In this document: one piece after another, positions 39,501 through 47,894 of the stretch | Layout: the number at the start of each line of letters is the position of its first letter | Position numbering within the stretch: position 1 is the stretch's first letter | Assembly (NCBI GenBank): GCA_030141605.1 | Contig: JAQGDQ010000295.1 | Coordinates: 1 to 64,000, forward strand | Length of the DNA stretch: 64,000 bases | Origin: Tubiluchus corallicola | Taxonomy: Eukaryota; Priapulida; Priapulimorpha; Priapulimorphida; Tubiluchidae | Direction of reading: 5' to 3' | Translations under genes and position numbers: made by a program | The notes under the pieces: model-generated | The model's database searches: none | The model's input: only the letters and a program-made list of their open reading frames with translations | What the model was told of the DNA's origin: nothing

Positions 39501-42500
39501 GTCTAATTACTTCATGGACGTTGTTCTATCGAAGTACTTTCAAATGTAACATATGTCAGTAACAAATATATATATATAACATATTTGTGTGAATAACTGT
39601 TGAATAGTATTTAATAGTAATAACTTTCTAATGCTATGAAATAGTCATAGATGCCGGAAAAGCAATTTTTACGTTAACGTAACTAGAAAATCTGGCAATA
39701 TAGAAAATGCGAACTCCAAAAATGGCCCATTTTGACTGTTTTTCGCAGAACTTATATTTCTTATTTCTGGTCTTTAATATTAGTAACATTTTATTTCGTC
39801 AGAGTCAGATGAGCAGTAATCAATTAAAACGAGCCGATGATGAACAACAGGTGTTAAAAGAACAATGCAGCTCGGCCATAACGAGCAACAAAGAACTTCA
39901 CGAGAGACTACGTGAAGCGGAACGTCGTTATTCTGACCTAGAATCTAAAGTATGTACTCAATTATGTGTACAAACTATATTGGTTTTATTTCTAATAATA
40001 ATATAATGTTAATAGTAGTAGCTTGTAAAAGTTGTAAGACTTAAGCCTAACGAGCTTACCTTTAGTCCCTAAAATCCGGAGTGTAAAAGCTGTAAAATAA
40101 GTCTCACCCAACAGGCTTAAGTTTATTCCCTAATTAGTCACTCAAGCTAATAAAAGCTCTAAAGTAAGCCTAAGAATCATACATGTAGTCCCTAATTAGT
40201 CAGTCCGGTTTATAAAAGTTGTAGAGTGAGCTTAATAGGCATATATTTAGTCCCTAATTAGTCAATCAAGCTCATTTAAGCTATAAAGTGAAGTTAAAAT
40301 GCTTGCATTTAGTCTCTAATTAGTCTGTCAAAGTCGTAAAAGCTGTAATATAAGCCTAACAGGTGTACATTTAGTCTCTAGTTAGTCGAGTAATCTAATT
40401 GGGGATAGCACATTTTCAACTTGCTTAAAACTTTTTTATTGTTTTTATTGAATTTAAATTCAAGTAGCATTTCTAACAACACAGTGGATTCTTAACATTT
40501 GGTAGCAATTTGTATACAAATTCTAAAATGTAGTTAAGCAGAGACTTTTCCCTGCTTTCTGGGTTTATTTACTGTCACATGAAGATCATGCAACTTGTCA
40601 AACTATTTGTCTGGTTCCTCATTAGTGGTTTCTTTTTCTATTTGGGTGCCTGGAAGAACAAGAAAAGGAAAACATCTCTTGGCTGTTTTTGACAGCTTCT
40701 TGCAACAGTTGTGATTTATAAACATCTATATTGAAAGATCTGCTGTATTGAACTTGACAGCAGATCATGTTTTGAGCCCGCTGAAAAAAATCTGAATTTT
40801 GAGTCTGTGACGACCACTTTGACGACCAAGAATTAAATTTGGAGAATGATTACTAATCAAACTCGCACTTGGCCAAAACCTGGTACATCTGTCAGAAATC
40901 CATAATCAGTGCAGCCAGCTGTAAAAGCTCAAGATTCAAAAGTGATAGCAAAGATTCGAAATTGCATGACTTTTCAAATGGTTTATAAATCCACATATAA
41001 GTTGTAAACACAATTTTTGAATAACCTGAAATATTAAGCATGTTTACCAGTCTGTTTACTGAGTTCTGGTGAACTTTCCAATAAAAATGACTAGTGAACA
41101 ACTACAATTAGACAATAACTATTATTGCTCACAGCTGCATTGAAAGTCGTGTTTCGATTAAATTGAAGGATATAGTAAAAAACTGTGATTTGGTGGGATC
41201 TGAACTTGCAAGCTCTTAATTAAGTCATACTGTTTTCTTATGTATGATTCTTGATTAATTTAGTATTTTTATTGCAGAGAAAAGAAGAAGTGTTGATGTC
41301 AAGGTTACGGGAAGCGGAGCTATCTACGACAATAGCCGAGCTGCGGCAGCAGATAGCCGAGCTTGAAATAGGGGTGAGTAATGTAAATTTTCTTTCTTTG
41401 TTATGGTTACTTGCATCATTTCATTAAATTCTTTTCTATAAATTTTAGCATTAGATGCTTTTCCACAATGGTTATTTGTGATGCCTAAAGTCCTTATGTA
41501 TTGTGATTTGGTATTTTTATTTATTTCACGCGAAAATTGTTTGTTCCCAGGACAATCCATGTTTTATGCAAATTCAAAGGATAGCTTTAGTATCTGTTTT
41601 TTAAAATTATTTGTGAATGTCTGTGTAACGGGAACAGACTCCAAACTTCCGTAAATGTTTATGCGATTGTTCATCTATCTAGCATTTTGTAACATCCTTT
41701 AGCTCCCCACCATAAAGAGCCGCCATTTGCACCCCAAACCTGCAATGTATTCTGTTGAGTGCAGTTCTGCACTAACAGCTGTGAACTCGCAGTAGCTCTT
41801 TCTACATTAGGCTTTACATATAAAGTTATTCTCTTTGTAGAAACAAGAACTATTCACCGAGGATGCCCTGAAAAAGGATGACCAAGTCAACGAAATCAAA
41901 GAGTTGCAAGCGAAAATCACCGATCTTCAAACTGAGGTGAGTTGATATTTTGAATGAACAAACTGAAGTTTGACGATTTTATCATTTTGTTTTCAGTATT
42001 AGTTTGTGGTGTGTTACAAGCAAACCACTACTGTCGAGGGTTATTAGTAATATGATTATAAAAACATGTTAAACTCTATTTAAAAAAGATAGTAGTCACC
42101 TGGTGTCATAAGTAATGACCCTTCTTTATACTGTCATGAAATGCATGTTGAAATATGAATAGTTGTCCACTTACGACTGTTTGCTTTACAACCTGACTGC
42201 AACTTAATTAATTAATTACACAAAACCAACTGTAACCCCTTCTATTTTTGTAAAAAAATTAACTTTAAATCGCTATCCGTTTTGATAAATTCATTGTAGG
42301 CGTCACCATACTTAATGCACTTGCACACACAAAATCGTGCATGTAAGGGTGCACCGCTTGAACATACGGGTCCAACTCATCTTACGACCAATCTACAACT
42401 ACCTGTACTTAACCTTGTAATGATATTCCTATATTACAACAATTTTTCTCTTCACAGATTTTAAAAATGTCACGATTATTTCTGGCAGGTCAATAGGTTT

Positions 42501-42870
42501 TTGTTGTCCGCACAGCAGTCTTGATTTGTGGTTTAAGAAATGAGTTTATTGCTGTTACACGCGTATACCCTTCTTTGTAGTGCTATACTGTTTATTAGAA
42601 TGAATAGCTATTAATTAACTCACAAAAAATGTTATTAAATGTTTTCAGGTTGTGCAGTTAAGGATAGATTCTAAACTTCATTCTTCTCAATCTCTCGACT
42701 CCATTTCATCAACATCTCGATTGACCGTCAGCGTCGACGTTGATGACGATGACGAAAAGGACCTAGTGGCGGCCATTACGAGCGAGACGCGCAGTCCTAC
42801 GCTGGAGGCATTAGCGGCCGACTCTCCGCAGAGGGTGCTAGGAACAACGACCAGTGACGCACAAGTGTGA
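18348..42870 (+). CDS. EVI5: EVI5/EVI5-like TBC-domain Rab GAP, 18 coding exons, 839 aa
   Basis: Joined exons are 18348-18538, 26867-27122, 28622-28750, 29412-29507, 30481-30555, 31290-31415, 32941-33084, 34100-34189, 35023-35120, 36362-36476, 36584-36763, 37317-37463, 37579-37728, 38941-39102, 39803-39949, 41278-41373, 41841-41936 and 42649-42870. All introns are GT-AG and all phases agree, giving 2520 nt. The TBC domain spans about residues 150-365, with the arginine finger R200 in IRRDIAR and the glutamine finger Q237 in GYCQG, so GAP catalysis should be intact. Residues about 403-766 are a coiled coil with repeated LREAE motifs, and the last 73 residues are a Ser/Thr/Asp-rich tail. The order and many segments (LLETDVKS, MPEEEAYSVLVKLMQDY, LADRLIQGQV.RAQEAEE) match vertebrate EVI5 and EVI5L. 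From family knowledge, EVI5 acts on Rab11-type endosomal traffic, cytokinesis and cell-cycle control, and EVI5L acts on other Rabs. Which paralogue this is cannot be decided; a single pre-duplication orthologue is likely. Confidence 0.95.
19895..20155 (+). repeat. Repeat family R, partial copy
   Basis: Matches the first half of 11828-12444: AGCAGCACTGAAG, TGACGTCACT, then TTTAACAATGCACG and TACTGTATCAAAAT. The second half is missing. Confidence 0.65.
22533..22731. mobile_element. TTAA-flanked 199-bp inverted-repeat element
   Basis: The left arm begins TTAAGTGGCGTTTATCTAAC and the right arm is nearly its reverse complement, ending GTAAACGCCACTTAA. The arms stay alike for about 35-40 bases (ACATCCGTATGCG). 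TTAA at both ends is the target site of piggyBac-type transposons, so a MITE of that kind is likely. Confidence 0.6.
23355..23720 (+). repeat. 180-bp tandem duplication
   Basis: Two diverged units offset by about 182 bases share CAGTCGTnTCTGnnTnTGnGAACG, GnnGTGTGAACnCA-like text and GTGGCGTTCT-GTCTTTCT. They contain no gene. Confidence 0.65.
24538..24683 (+). CDS. EVI5: EVI5 exon 1b (alternative first coding exon)
   Basis: The open frame starts MSIVESDDGCCWFVDTADAG, continues through two runs of aspartates and ends TPIR at a donor CAG|GTAATT. It ends in the same phase as exon 1a (two bases of a codon), so AG plus G of exon 2 gives Arg in IRLLETDVKS. That is closer to vertebrate NRLLETDSKS than the exon 1a junction. 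I infer a second promoter inside the 8.3-kb first intron; the product would be 824 residues. Like exon 1a it is highly acidic. No transcript evidence is available here. Confidence 0.6.
24684..26866 (+). other. EVI5 intron 1, part after exon 1b
   Basis: A - strand frame at 25567-25794 (RSYNKVHKNAFRLLNERRLY) has protein-like composition, but I cannot assign it to a family or connect it to a gene. Confidence 0.4.
24955..25010. repeat. Short direct repeat, two copies
   Basis: ACTAACTACAGTGGCATAAG followed by TCAGT is present twice in tandem with no mismatch. Confidence 0.85.
26867..27122 (+). CDS. EVI5: EVI5 exon 2 (Ser/His/Thr-rich linker and pre-TBC segment)
   Basis: The acceptor is TATTTCAG|G and the donor AGA|GTAAGT. 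Residues 64-149 begin LLETDVKSMSG and run through a low-complexity Ser/Thr/His stretch to EQDSWLVWGQVVNDWETY. This equals the EEDSWILWGRIVNEWE block that precedes the TBC domain in EVI5. The first base completes the codon begun in exon 1a or 1b. Confidence 0.93.
27195..27330 (-). mobile_element. LINE-like 3' end, copy A
   Basis: Read on the - strand, a hairpin (arms 27277-27283 and 27311-27317, GGGGCAG/CTGCCCC) is followed about 80 bases later by AATAAATGAATA and a GTTAT repeat tail. The layout equals that of 34305-34440, which suggests a truncated non-LTR element. No reverse transcriptase remains. Confidence 0.4.
27867..28370 (-). mobile_element. hAT transposon remnant with hATC dimerisation domain, copy 1
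   Basis: The - strand frame 28359-28012 encodes ITSGERSFSNLKLIKTYLRS then KISQERLNYLA and PVFRKPVHKQYV. This is the hAT C-terminal dimerisation domain of ZMYM1-type transposases. The + strand edge CAGGGCCGGCGCTG at 27867 looks like a hAT terminal repeat. The rest of the transposase is missing, so this is a dead relic in EVI5 intron 2. Confidence 0.8.
28622..28750 (+). CDS. EVI5: EVI5 exon 3 (start of TBC domain)
   Basis: The exon runs from DLVRKGIPCHFRGIVWQLL to QTSPCEK with phase 0 at both ends. The RKGIP...R..VWQLL motif is the first conserved TBC block. The acceptor is TTTTTACAG and the donor AAG|GTACAG. Confidence 0.95.
28751..29411 (+). other. EVI5 intron 3, nothing recognised
   Basis: AT-rich intron of about 660 bases without repeats or frames. 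Confidence 0.5.
29412..29507 (+). CDS. EVI5: EVI5 exon 4 (TBC arginine-finger exon)
   Basis: The exon encodes VIRRDIARTYPEHEFFKEKD through LFNVIK with phase 0 at both ends. IRRDIAR is the IxxDxxR motif, and its last Arg (residue 200) is the catalytic arginine finger. The donor GTCTGT is a less common GT donor. Confidence 0.95.
29508..30480 (+). other. EVI5 intron 4
   Basis: Holds a run of 15 C at about 29914-29928 and a repeated CATGGTGATCAT word at about 30377-30406. No gene. Confidence 0.5.
30481..30555 (+). CDS. EVI5: EVI5 exon 5 (TBC glutamine-finger exon)
   Basis: The exon encodes AYSLHDREVGYCQGSGF followed by IVGLLLMQ with phase 0 at both ends. YCQG carries the catalytic glutamine (residue 237). 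Acceptor TTTACAG, donor CAG|GTGAAG. Confidence 0.95.
31290..31415 (+). CDS. EVI5: EVI5 exon 6 (TBC domain)
   Basis: The exon encodes MPEEEAYSVLVKLMQDY through LGLCMYQLECMVQ, almost identical in layout to vertebrate EVI5. Both ends are phase 0, with acceptor CCAAATTAG and donor CAG|GTAGGT. Confidence 0.95.
32054..32372 (+). repeat. 64-bp minisatellite, five copies
   Basis: Units begin CAAGTACTAATCTAGTACTA at 32056, 32121, 32185, 32249 and 32313. Each has a dyad AGTACTA-3 nt-TAGTACT in most copies. It lies in EVI5 intron 6. Confidence 0.93.
32941..33084 (+). CDS. EVI5: EVI5 exon 7 (TBC domain)
   Basis: The exon encodes EQLPELNMHFQSQSF, YTSMYASSWFLTLF and KIMDVFISE, matching the SMYASSWFLT block of the family. 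Both ends are phase 0, with acceptor TTTTAACTAG and donor GAG|GTAACT. Confidence 0.95.
33085..34099 (+). other. EVI5 intron 7, nothing recognised
   Basis: About 1 kb of AT-rich intron without repeats or supportable frames. Confidence 0.5.
34100..34189 (+). CDS. EVI5: EVI5 exon 8 (end of TBC domain)
   Basis: The exon encodes GLESIFRISMAILFDCKSEL then MSLDMEGMLK, the last conserved TBC helices. Both ends are phase 0, with acceptor TTTTTCAG and donor AAG|GTACCT. Confidence 0.95.
34305..34440 (-). mobile_element. LINE-like 3' end, copy B
   Basis: On the - strand an 8-bp hairpin (arms 34386-34393 and 34418-34425, TTGGTGGT/ACCACCAA) is followed by AATAAATTTGAATTTGAATT, a short repeat tail. Same two-stem layout as 27195-27330 although the stem bases differ. 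Confidence 0.4.
35023..35120 (+). CDS. EVI5: EVI5 exon 9 (post-TBC)
   Basis: The exon encodes FFQKDMPEKYANDPDRLLNL through YQVKFNSKKMK plus two bases. Vertebrate EVI5 has the same YQVKYNSKKMKKLEKEY join. Acceptor TTTTTCTTAG, donor AA|GTAAGT. Confidence 0.94.
35121..36361 (+). other. EVI5 intron 9, very AT-rich
   Basis: Long A+T runs and a (AAAT)n patch near 35665-35690. No frames or elements recognised. Confidence 0.6.
36362..36476 (+). CDS. EVI5: EVI5 exon 10 (coiled-coil start)
   Basis: One base completes the Lys codon, then LEKEYTAMKSKEAEEQIEL and RRLRTENRLLRQRLEMLEQ follow. This is heptad-rich and matches the family's LRTENRLLKQRIETLE. Acceptor TATATCAG, donor CAG|GTATGG. Confidence 0.95.
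36584..36763 (+). CDS. EVI5: EVI5 exon 11 (coiled coil)
   Basis: The exon encodes ESISLADRLIQGQVIRAQEA and a further 40 residues ending LLERQKQ. SLADRLIQGQV.RAQEAEE is a family hallmark. Both ends are phase 0, with acceptor GTGTTGCAG and donor CAG|GTTGTC. Confidence 0.95.
36783..37045 (+). repeat. Degenerate 22-24-bp minisatellite
   Basis: About eleven loose units of the type CTTGCACTGTAACTCTTT lie directly after EVI5 exon 11, within intron 11. Confidence 0.7.
37317..37463 (+). CDS. EVI5: EVI5 exon 12 (LREAE repeat 1)
   Basis: 49 codons, phase 0 to 0, encoding a coiled coil with LQQELVSVRLREAESTCTIK then ELKARIEDLEE. Acceptor TAATTGTAG, donor GAG|GTAATG. Confidence 0.93.
37579..37728 (+). 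CDS. EVI5: EVI5 exon 13 (LREAE repeat 2)
   Basis: 50 codons, phase 0 to 0, with LQEELIAVKLREAEANLSMK then ELRQKVADLEQTWQ. It is identical over LQEELIAVKLREAEA to the vertebrate block. Acceptor ACATTTCAG, donor CAG|GTGTGT. Confidence 0.95.
38500..38885 (+). repeat. Repeat family R, copy in EVI5 intron 13
   Basis: Aligns in the same orientation with 12058-12444 from AATTCCAGCGATT to AACGAAACTGTGAA. It ends about 55 bases before EVI5 exon 14, so it abuts the branch-point region of that intron. Confidence 0.85.
38941..39102 (+). CDS. EVI5: EVI5 exon 14 (LREAE repeat 3)
   Basis: 54 codons, phase 0 to 0. A Ser/Lys/Asn-rich start (KHMTALSGSSKKEANNK) is followed by YNELMTVKIREAESLAELKE and MRQRVMELETQ. 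Acceptor TCTTTTACAG, donor CAG|GTACGA. A dispersed repeat ends about 55 bases upstream of this exon. Confidence 0.93.
39355..39430. repeat. (TA)n-rich low-complexity tract
   Basis: TATATATATA runs in EVI5 intron 14. Confidence 0.85.
39803..39949 (+). CDS. EVI5: EVI5 exon 15 (coiled coil, degenerate repeat 4)
   Basis: 49 codons, phase 0 to 0: SQMSSNQLKRADDEQQVLKE through LHERLREAERRYSDLESK. Acceptor ATTTCGTCAG, donor AAA|GTATGT. Confidence 0.92.
40022..40400 (+). repeat. 62-bp minisatellite, six copies
   Basis: Units carry TAGTCCCTAATTAGTCA at 40063, 40124, 40186, 40248, 40310 and 40372 and a TAAAAGCTGTAA-type half. Located in EVI5 intron 15. Confidence 0.92.
41278..41373 (+). CDS. EVI5: EVI5 exon 16 (LREAE repeat 5)
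   Basis: 32 codons, phase 0 to 0: RKEEVLMSRLREAELSTTIA then ELRQQIAELEIG. It matches the vertebrate KEEVMAVRLREAD..A.VAELQQ.IAELEI block. Acceptor TTATTGCAG, donor GGG|GTGAGT. Confidence 0.94.
41841..41936 (+). CDS. EVI5: EVI5 exon 17 (coiled-coil end)
   Basis: 32 codons, phase 0 to 0: KQELFTEDALKKDDQVNEIK then ELQAKITDLQTE, equivalent to the vertebrate ELKDQIAELNHE segment. Acceptor CTTTGTAG, donor GAG|GTGAGT. Confidence 0.9.
41937..42648 (+). other. EVI5 intron 17, nothing recognised
   Basis: About 700 bases without repeats or frames of note. Confidence 0.5.
42649..42870 (+). CDS. EVI5: EVI5 exon 18 (C-terminal tail and stop)
   Basis: The exon encodes VVQLRIDSKLHSSQSLDSIS and a Ser/Thr/Asp-rich tail ending TTSDAQV followed by TGA. 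The last coiled-coil turn is conserved, while the tail is unlike vertebrate tails in sequence. A GTCGACGTTGATGACGATGA stretch encodes an acidic patch. Acceptor TGTTTTCAG. Confidence 0.9.
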   Translation, partial: VVQLRIDSKLHSSQSLDSISSTSRLTVSVDVDDDDEKDLVAAITSETRSPTLEALAADSPQRVLGTTTSDAQV

Positions 42871-44465
42871 TACGTGTGTAATTTAATAGCCATGAGCTTA
42901 TTTATTATTGCAAATCTGTGGTCGTTCAAACCATAGATATAACTTTGGTTAAACCAAGTGACATTGTGTGAAATGACTGTGTTATTTAAACAGTTTTTCT
43001 ATTTTGAATGGTGCTTTTTTCAATTGTCTGAAACAGGTTGCTTCTGCAGTGACCACAAAGATTACGCACTTCCAGTTTGGCACTACCTACTGTCATTCTC
43101 CCATCCTAAACCTTTTGATAGCTATAAACATTTTGTAATTTAGCAGGAAGGTGTGACTTTTTTAAAATACGTTTTTTCTGATTGGGAGGCTGAAGCAAAA
43201 TCAGTGCGATGAAAACGTATCTACGTCGTTTGAGAATGTCTTTCTGTCTCCATTACTTTATAAAATAGTGCAATGCAAAAACAATGCAAGATGAACCGAC
43301 TGTGCCATGTTTCGCAGTGTCTTAGCAATGCAAAAACAAGTTGTGTGTCATGTTTATTCTCAATACAGCATACAAAATGTTTTCGTAAAGTAGGTTTGAG
43401 CATCGAACGTTCGAACCTAAAATTATAAATAGAATAATTGAGCACTTCAACTACATACATTCTTTATCATTAAAACGTGAAATAGCATACATTCAGCATA
43501 ATTTAAGCTGTGATTTATGTGAACTGATTTTTAAACAAATTATTAGTGTTTTTCCTGCAGAATAAAATCAAGTACTTTGCATGATTCACAACTGAATTCG
43601 AAATCTCAAAATTGGTTTGATTCGAGTTCGAAAGTTACAAATTTGATTCAAATTCGGTTTCTAGTAGAGAATGCGCAACCCTACTATAAAGTATATTTAG
43701 CTGAGCTCTCAGCATCTGTACAGTGTTATTTCTGTGTATATAACATTGCATGTAACTATCAGTACCCACCAAATTCTACTAGAAAATGCAAAAAGTTAAT
43801 GCAGATAGAATGCCTTAATAATTAAGAAAGAATTTACAATTTCTATACATGTAATATAAATATAATTATCCTATATATTATACAGTAATGGTACTTATTT
43901 GATCAATCTCCATTCGATGAATATTTGTTCTAATAATCATCAATTTTCTATTTTAATGTTTTGTGTATTTATTATTTTTATTGCCTTTATGCATTTGCTT
44001 TACTAAGTATAGTAATAATAATTTTTTATTACAGTGTTGGTACTGTGCCTGCATATTCCTCATTTTATCTCTTTAGGGACCCTACTTACATCTCGTATTG
44101 TTTCTTTTAATCCCACTGTTCCAAAACGCCGTAAATTAGTGGGAATTTTTATTTTTTATTCGAGTCCATTTGTTGCAGTTTATGTAGTAAAATGTCCAGA
44201 TCTGCTTCTTGATGCAATTAAAGGTTAGTGTAAATTGTAAAATGGTAATTATGTTATCACTGTAATTTTAATGTTTCCATAATGACATCCGTGATCGAAC
44301 AGAACTTGTGTTTCTAACAATCTGATGCATCGAATAAGGTGAAAACGGTACGATTTATAAATAATGTAGATAAATAATGGTGAAGGCTTGTTGACGCAAT
44401 AAAATGTTGCAGTTTTTTACAAGTTTCAGAGTTGAAGTGTTTGGATTTATTTGTATTGTTTTCTT
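42871..44465. other. EVI5 3' flank and presumed 3' UTR
   Basis: Contains the AATAAA at 43561. Other frames are random; no second gene seen. Confidence 0.4.
43561..43566 (+). terminator. Candidate EVI5 polyadenylation signal AATAAA
   Basis: First good AATAAA on the + strand downstream of the EVI5 stop, about 690 bases into the presumed 3' UTR. Position and motif only; no transcript data. Confidence 0.3.
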
Positions 44466-44469
44466 GCAG

Positions 44470-44580
44470 AGTTCTCTCTCTTCTCTCGCTCTCTCTTTCT
44501 CCATCTCTCTCTCTCTTTCCCCCTCCCATCTTTCTCTCTTTCCCCATCTCTCTTCTCACACTCACTCACTCTTCCTCTCT
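44470..44580. repeat. (CT)n microsatellite
   Basis: CTCTCT/TTTCTC tract of about 110 bases, pyrimidine on the + strand. It is followed by an acceptor-like TATAATCTCAG and a short frame (about 44592-44718), but no supported exon. Confidence 0.9.
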
Positions 44581-44719
44581 CGTCCTGGTGTGCATATAAT
44601 CTCAGATACAGGTCAACGAGTGACCTATAATCACTTACAATGCATATGTAACCTGAGGAAACACGTGGCCAGTGACCTGATGAACTTCTTTCATTGCTAC
44701 CTCTTCTCTGCAATGTGAA

Positions 44720-47519
44720 CATGACAATGTTCTTCAAAATACTTGTTGCCTTCCCAAATTAGATGACGGCAAGTGGTTTGAACGTTGGCCTTCTCTTTCC
44801 AACCTGTTGTTTTCCCTATACAGAATTTAAGGAGACACACTCTTCTGGCATTCGTCGGCAATGTCCAATCTAATGACGTCGATTTTTCCAGCGCAATTCC
44901 TTTCTTGTCACACATGGGCTGCATTTAAGTTATCGAACTGCCTTATTGTTCGTTTTCAAGATACCTTTGTAATTCAGTGGGATGCGCTTTAGAAATGCAG
45001 AGCAGTACTCCTCATCGCAGATCACAAGCTGTTACCTAAATTTAACACTGCCATTACTATTTTATTTGCTGATGTGATTCTAAAAACGAGAATTTGATTG
45101 GTCCCGTTGATCTGGTTGACACGCTCGACTGAAGACAGTCCTGAGGAGGTAAAGGAAGGTCCACACAACTCCAAAATGTACAAGCATGTAAAAATAAGTG
45201 ATCATTCACTTTTTAATCAGAACAAAAACTAAATTGTACGATTTCCTTTCACTGAGTGTTAAATTACTTGACATTTATTGGCAAACATTCGAACATGTAC
45301 AATACATTACAACCCATTTACAAGCGAATTACAATAATGCAATTCAATTATAGTAATTCCATACACAGTACAGTACAAATACACTACAAGGCTTGATTGT
45401 TTGATTTTTGACACGTTGAGCAACAATCATCATATTATACATCATATTATCTCTAAGAGGCAACAAAATAACAATTTATTCAGAATATGAAAGGCTTTTT
45501 TAATAAAATAATTTACACGTAAACAGTTTGCAATATATACACATCTGGCACGTTTTAGCTATGGTAAAATTATGTACAACAAATTACAATGTCACAACCA
45601 GCCGAGCTGGAGGTAGCTTTTATTACGAAAAAATGTCAATAAAACGTTTGCCAGCATGGTCAATAATGAAGTTGATCAATTTGGAAATACAGTATAATCT
45701 GCCTATAATGAGTTTAAAGGGACTCTGAAATTTGCTTGCTATAACCGAGTCGTGTTACAGTCGAAGTCAATTGTTTCAGTGTATGTGCAATATAGACATG
45801 AAGCCTATTGGACTTATATGATGTTACAATGTAAGCACTGTCTTTTGAGACTGACACTTTTTCATGAGTGGTAGTGTTCAGCAACCATTTTGTCACAAGA
45901 GCAAAGTTATAGTGTTTAAACCTTATTATTTCATGATATAAGGCAACATTTTATGCCATAAATTGCTCCACAAAACTGCCCAGCAAGTTGCTATTCTAAA
46001 CAACTTCTGTGATTCATTCGTGACAATGTATGCTGTTGAAGGCTGGAAAATTCCCTCTTAATAAACAAAAACTCGCAATATCGAAGCTCACTGTAAGCAA
46101 GGTTTAAATACAATATTTAAGGCTGAGATTTGATGGGACTTTGAAATTCACTCGTACTTGAGGCTCACTTGAACAGGCCTCATTATAAGACGGTTTATAC
46201 TGTACTAGATTTTTTACACGATTCTTAACAGCAGAAGTAAATCACAAACTATTTTTCTTACATGAATCATAACAATGATGAGTTTATCCTATAAACGACA
46301 AAGAATGTGCAGCTTAATGCACAAATACGATATAAATGGCTGCACTGTGCAATAGACTGCTGTCATCACAATGTTTTGCATTCACGCAATTTTACGTTTT
46401 TGAATCTCATGCTTTATAAGTCATTTTAATGAGTCGTACCACAGGTCAGCCAGCAGCACATAGAATGAATTGCCAACTTTCAGCTAAAATAATGACAACT
46501 ATGTCTGACTAGAGTATGATCAACCTACAAAAAAGGTGGCAGCACATGCAGAAAGCGAAAACCACAAGCGTAAACGGCATAATGGCTATCTTTACGTGCT
46601 ATAATTACTCAGTAACTACAACAAGTACTACAGTATCATTTATTTCTAAACGCTACACTTGCGTGTAGATTTCCTAATAACACTTTACAGATCTTTTGTT
46701 TACCCAAAACTAGAACGGGATTAGGCAGTTTTATAAGTACAAAAAACAGAGAGTTTTAGGAAGTTTTTGCCCCACTTGTTTTGAAGAAATTAATGGTTAT
46801 AATTATCGTCAACTTAAATATAAGAAAAATAAAATTAAGAATTCACAACAATAATTTATATCTCCTGATCTGTTATAATTCACTGGACACTAGCGTGCAA
46901 TCGGATTTTGCACAAGAATGAGTATTAAACATGAACACGGCAAAAACGATAATAATTACAGCCTTTACAAAGTAAACTGCAATTGCAAAATAAAGATAAA
47001 TTATCACTTTTTACACAGTTCTGAAAAAAGTTTTCAAACTCCCAGATGTTTCACGCCTTTCTAAATTGACGTTTTACCACTTTAAAAAGGTGTTTGAGTG
47101 TTTGAAACTACTCAGAAGACAGGTGACAAAGTGCGAATAATGACATGATTGGTACAAAACCGGACACATTACCAAATAATTTTAACTTAGTGCATTGTAC
47201 ATGTAACACACTTCATGTGGAATGGGTTGCCGCTCCATCTTGTATGGAACCTCAGCGATGAATCTCATTAAAGACCTGACATAGTTAATTAATAAATATT
47301 CTAGTACGATATTCAGGTTAGGCAGACAACAAAACGTAGCAGCACTGCATTCAGGTTTAAAGTGTTAAAAGCCTGTAACAGTCAGCATCAACTTACACCG
47401 ACTTTATACCGAAAAAAAAACAATTTCATTGAGTATTACTCAACAGCTTCACTTAGAATGTAGGAAAAGTAAATATGCAGAGCCAGTTTTAAGCCAATTA
47501 GACAGATTTGTTCATAATG
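44720..47519. other. Convergent intergenic region, presumed GLCE 3' UTR in part
   Basis: AT-rich with candidate - strand AATAAA signals at 45274, 45475 and 46640. No coding exon recognised. Confidence 0.4.
45274..45279 (-). terminator. Candidate GLCE polyadenylation signal AATAAA
   Basis: TTTATT on the + strand is AATAAA for the - strand gene, about 3.7 kb beyond the stop. Another lies at 45475-45480 and one near 46640. A long GLCE 3' UTR is known in vertebrates, but which site is used here cannot be told. Confidence 0.2.
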
Positions 47520-47890
47520 GGCCCCACACCAAGACGGGACACCCACATCAGGTAAGAGAATTTTTTGAAAACTAAAACTAATTAGAGCATACTTATGCTA
47601 CACAAGAGAGACTAAATAATTTGGCTATGCTATCTATAAAAAATGACATTACAAGAGCAGGTGACTTTGAAATTTCTCAGATAAAAAAGCCAGAAAAGTC
47701 TGCTTTTAGAAGGCCTATGCACAAACAGTATGTAAATAACAACTTTCGTATGGACTTTCAATTTTTAGTCAATCAATGTGGCTAAAGGTAGAGCCTCAAG
47801 CCCGAGAATGGAGTACTAGACGAAGTATAAAACACCAATCTTCAGCTTTTGTAGGGTGGAGTGCCCCTCACACTTCCTAACACCGGCCAT
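47520..47890 (+). mobile_element. hAT transposon remnant with hATC domain, copy 2
   Basis: A broken + strand frame reads ATQERLNNLAMLSIKNDITR then KKPEKSAFRRPMHKQYV, the hAT C-terminal dimerisation domain. Upstream codons matching SFSNLKLIK carry two stops. The flank (GAAGTATAAAACACCAATCT-like text, then CACCGGCC) matches the reverse complement of copy 1 at 27867-28370. Confidence 0.75.
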
Positions 47891-47894
47891 GTAA

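Noticed and set aside
44404-44737. Overlapping frames on both strands near the (CT)n tract
   Set aside because: Products of the microsatellite. The short frame after the acceptor-like site at 44592-44718 has no recognisable homology.
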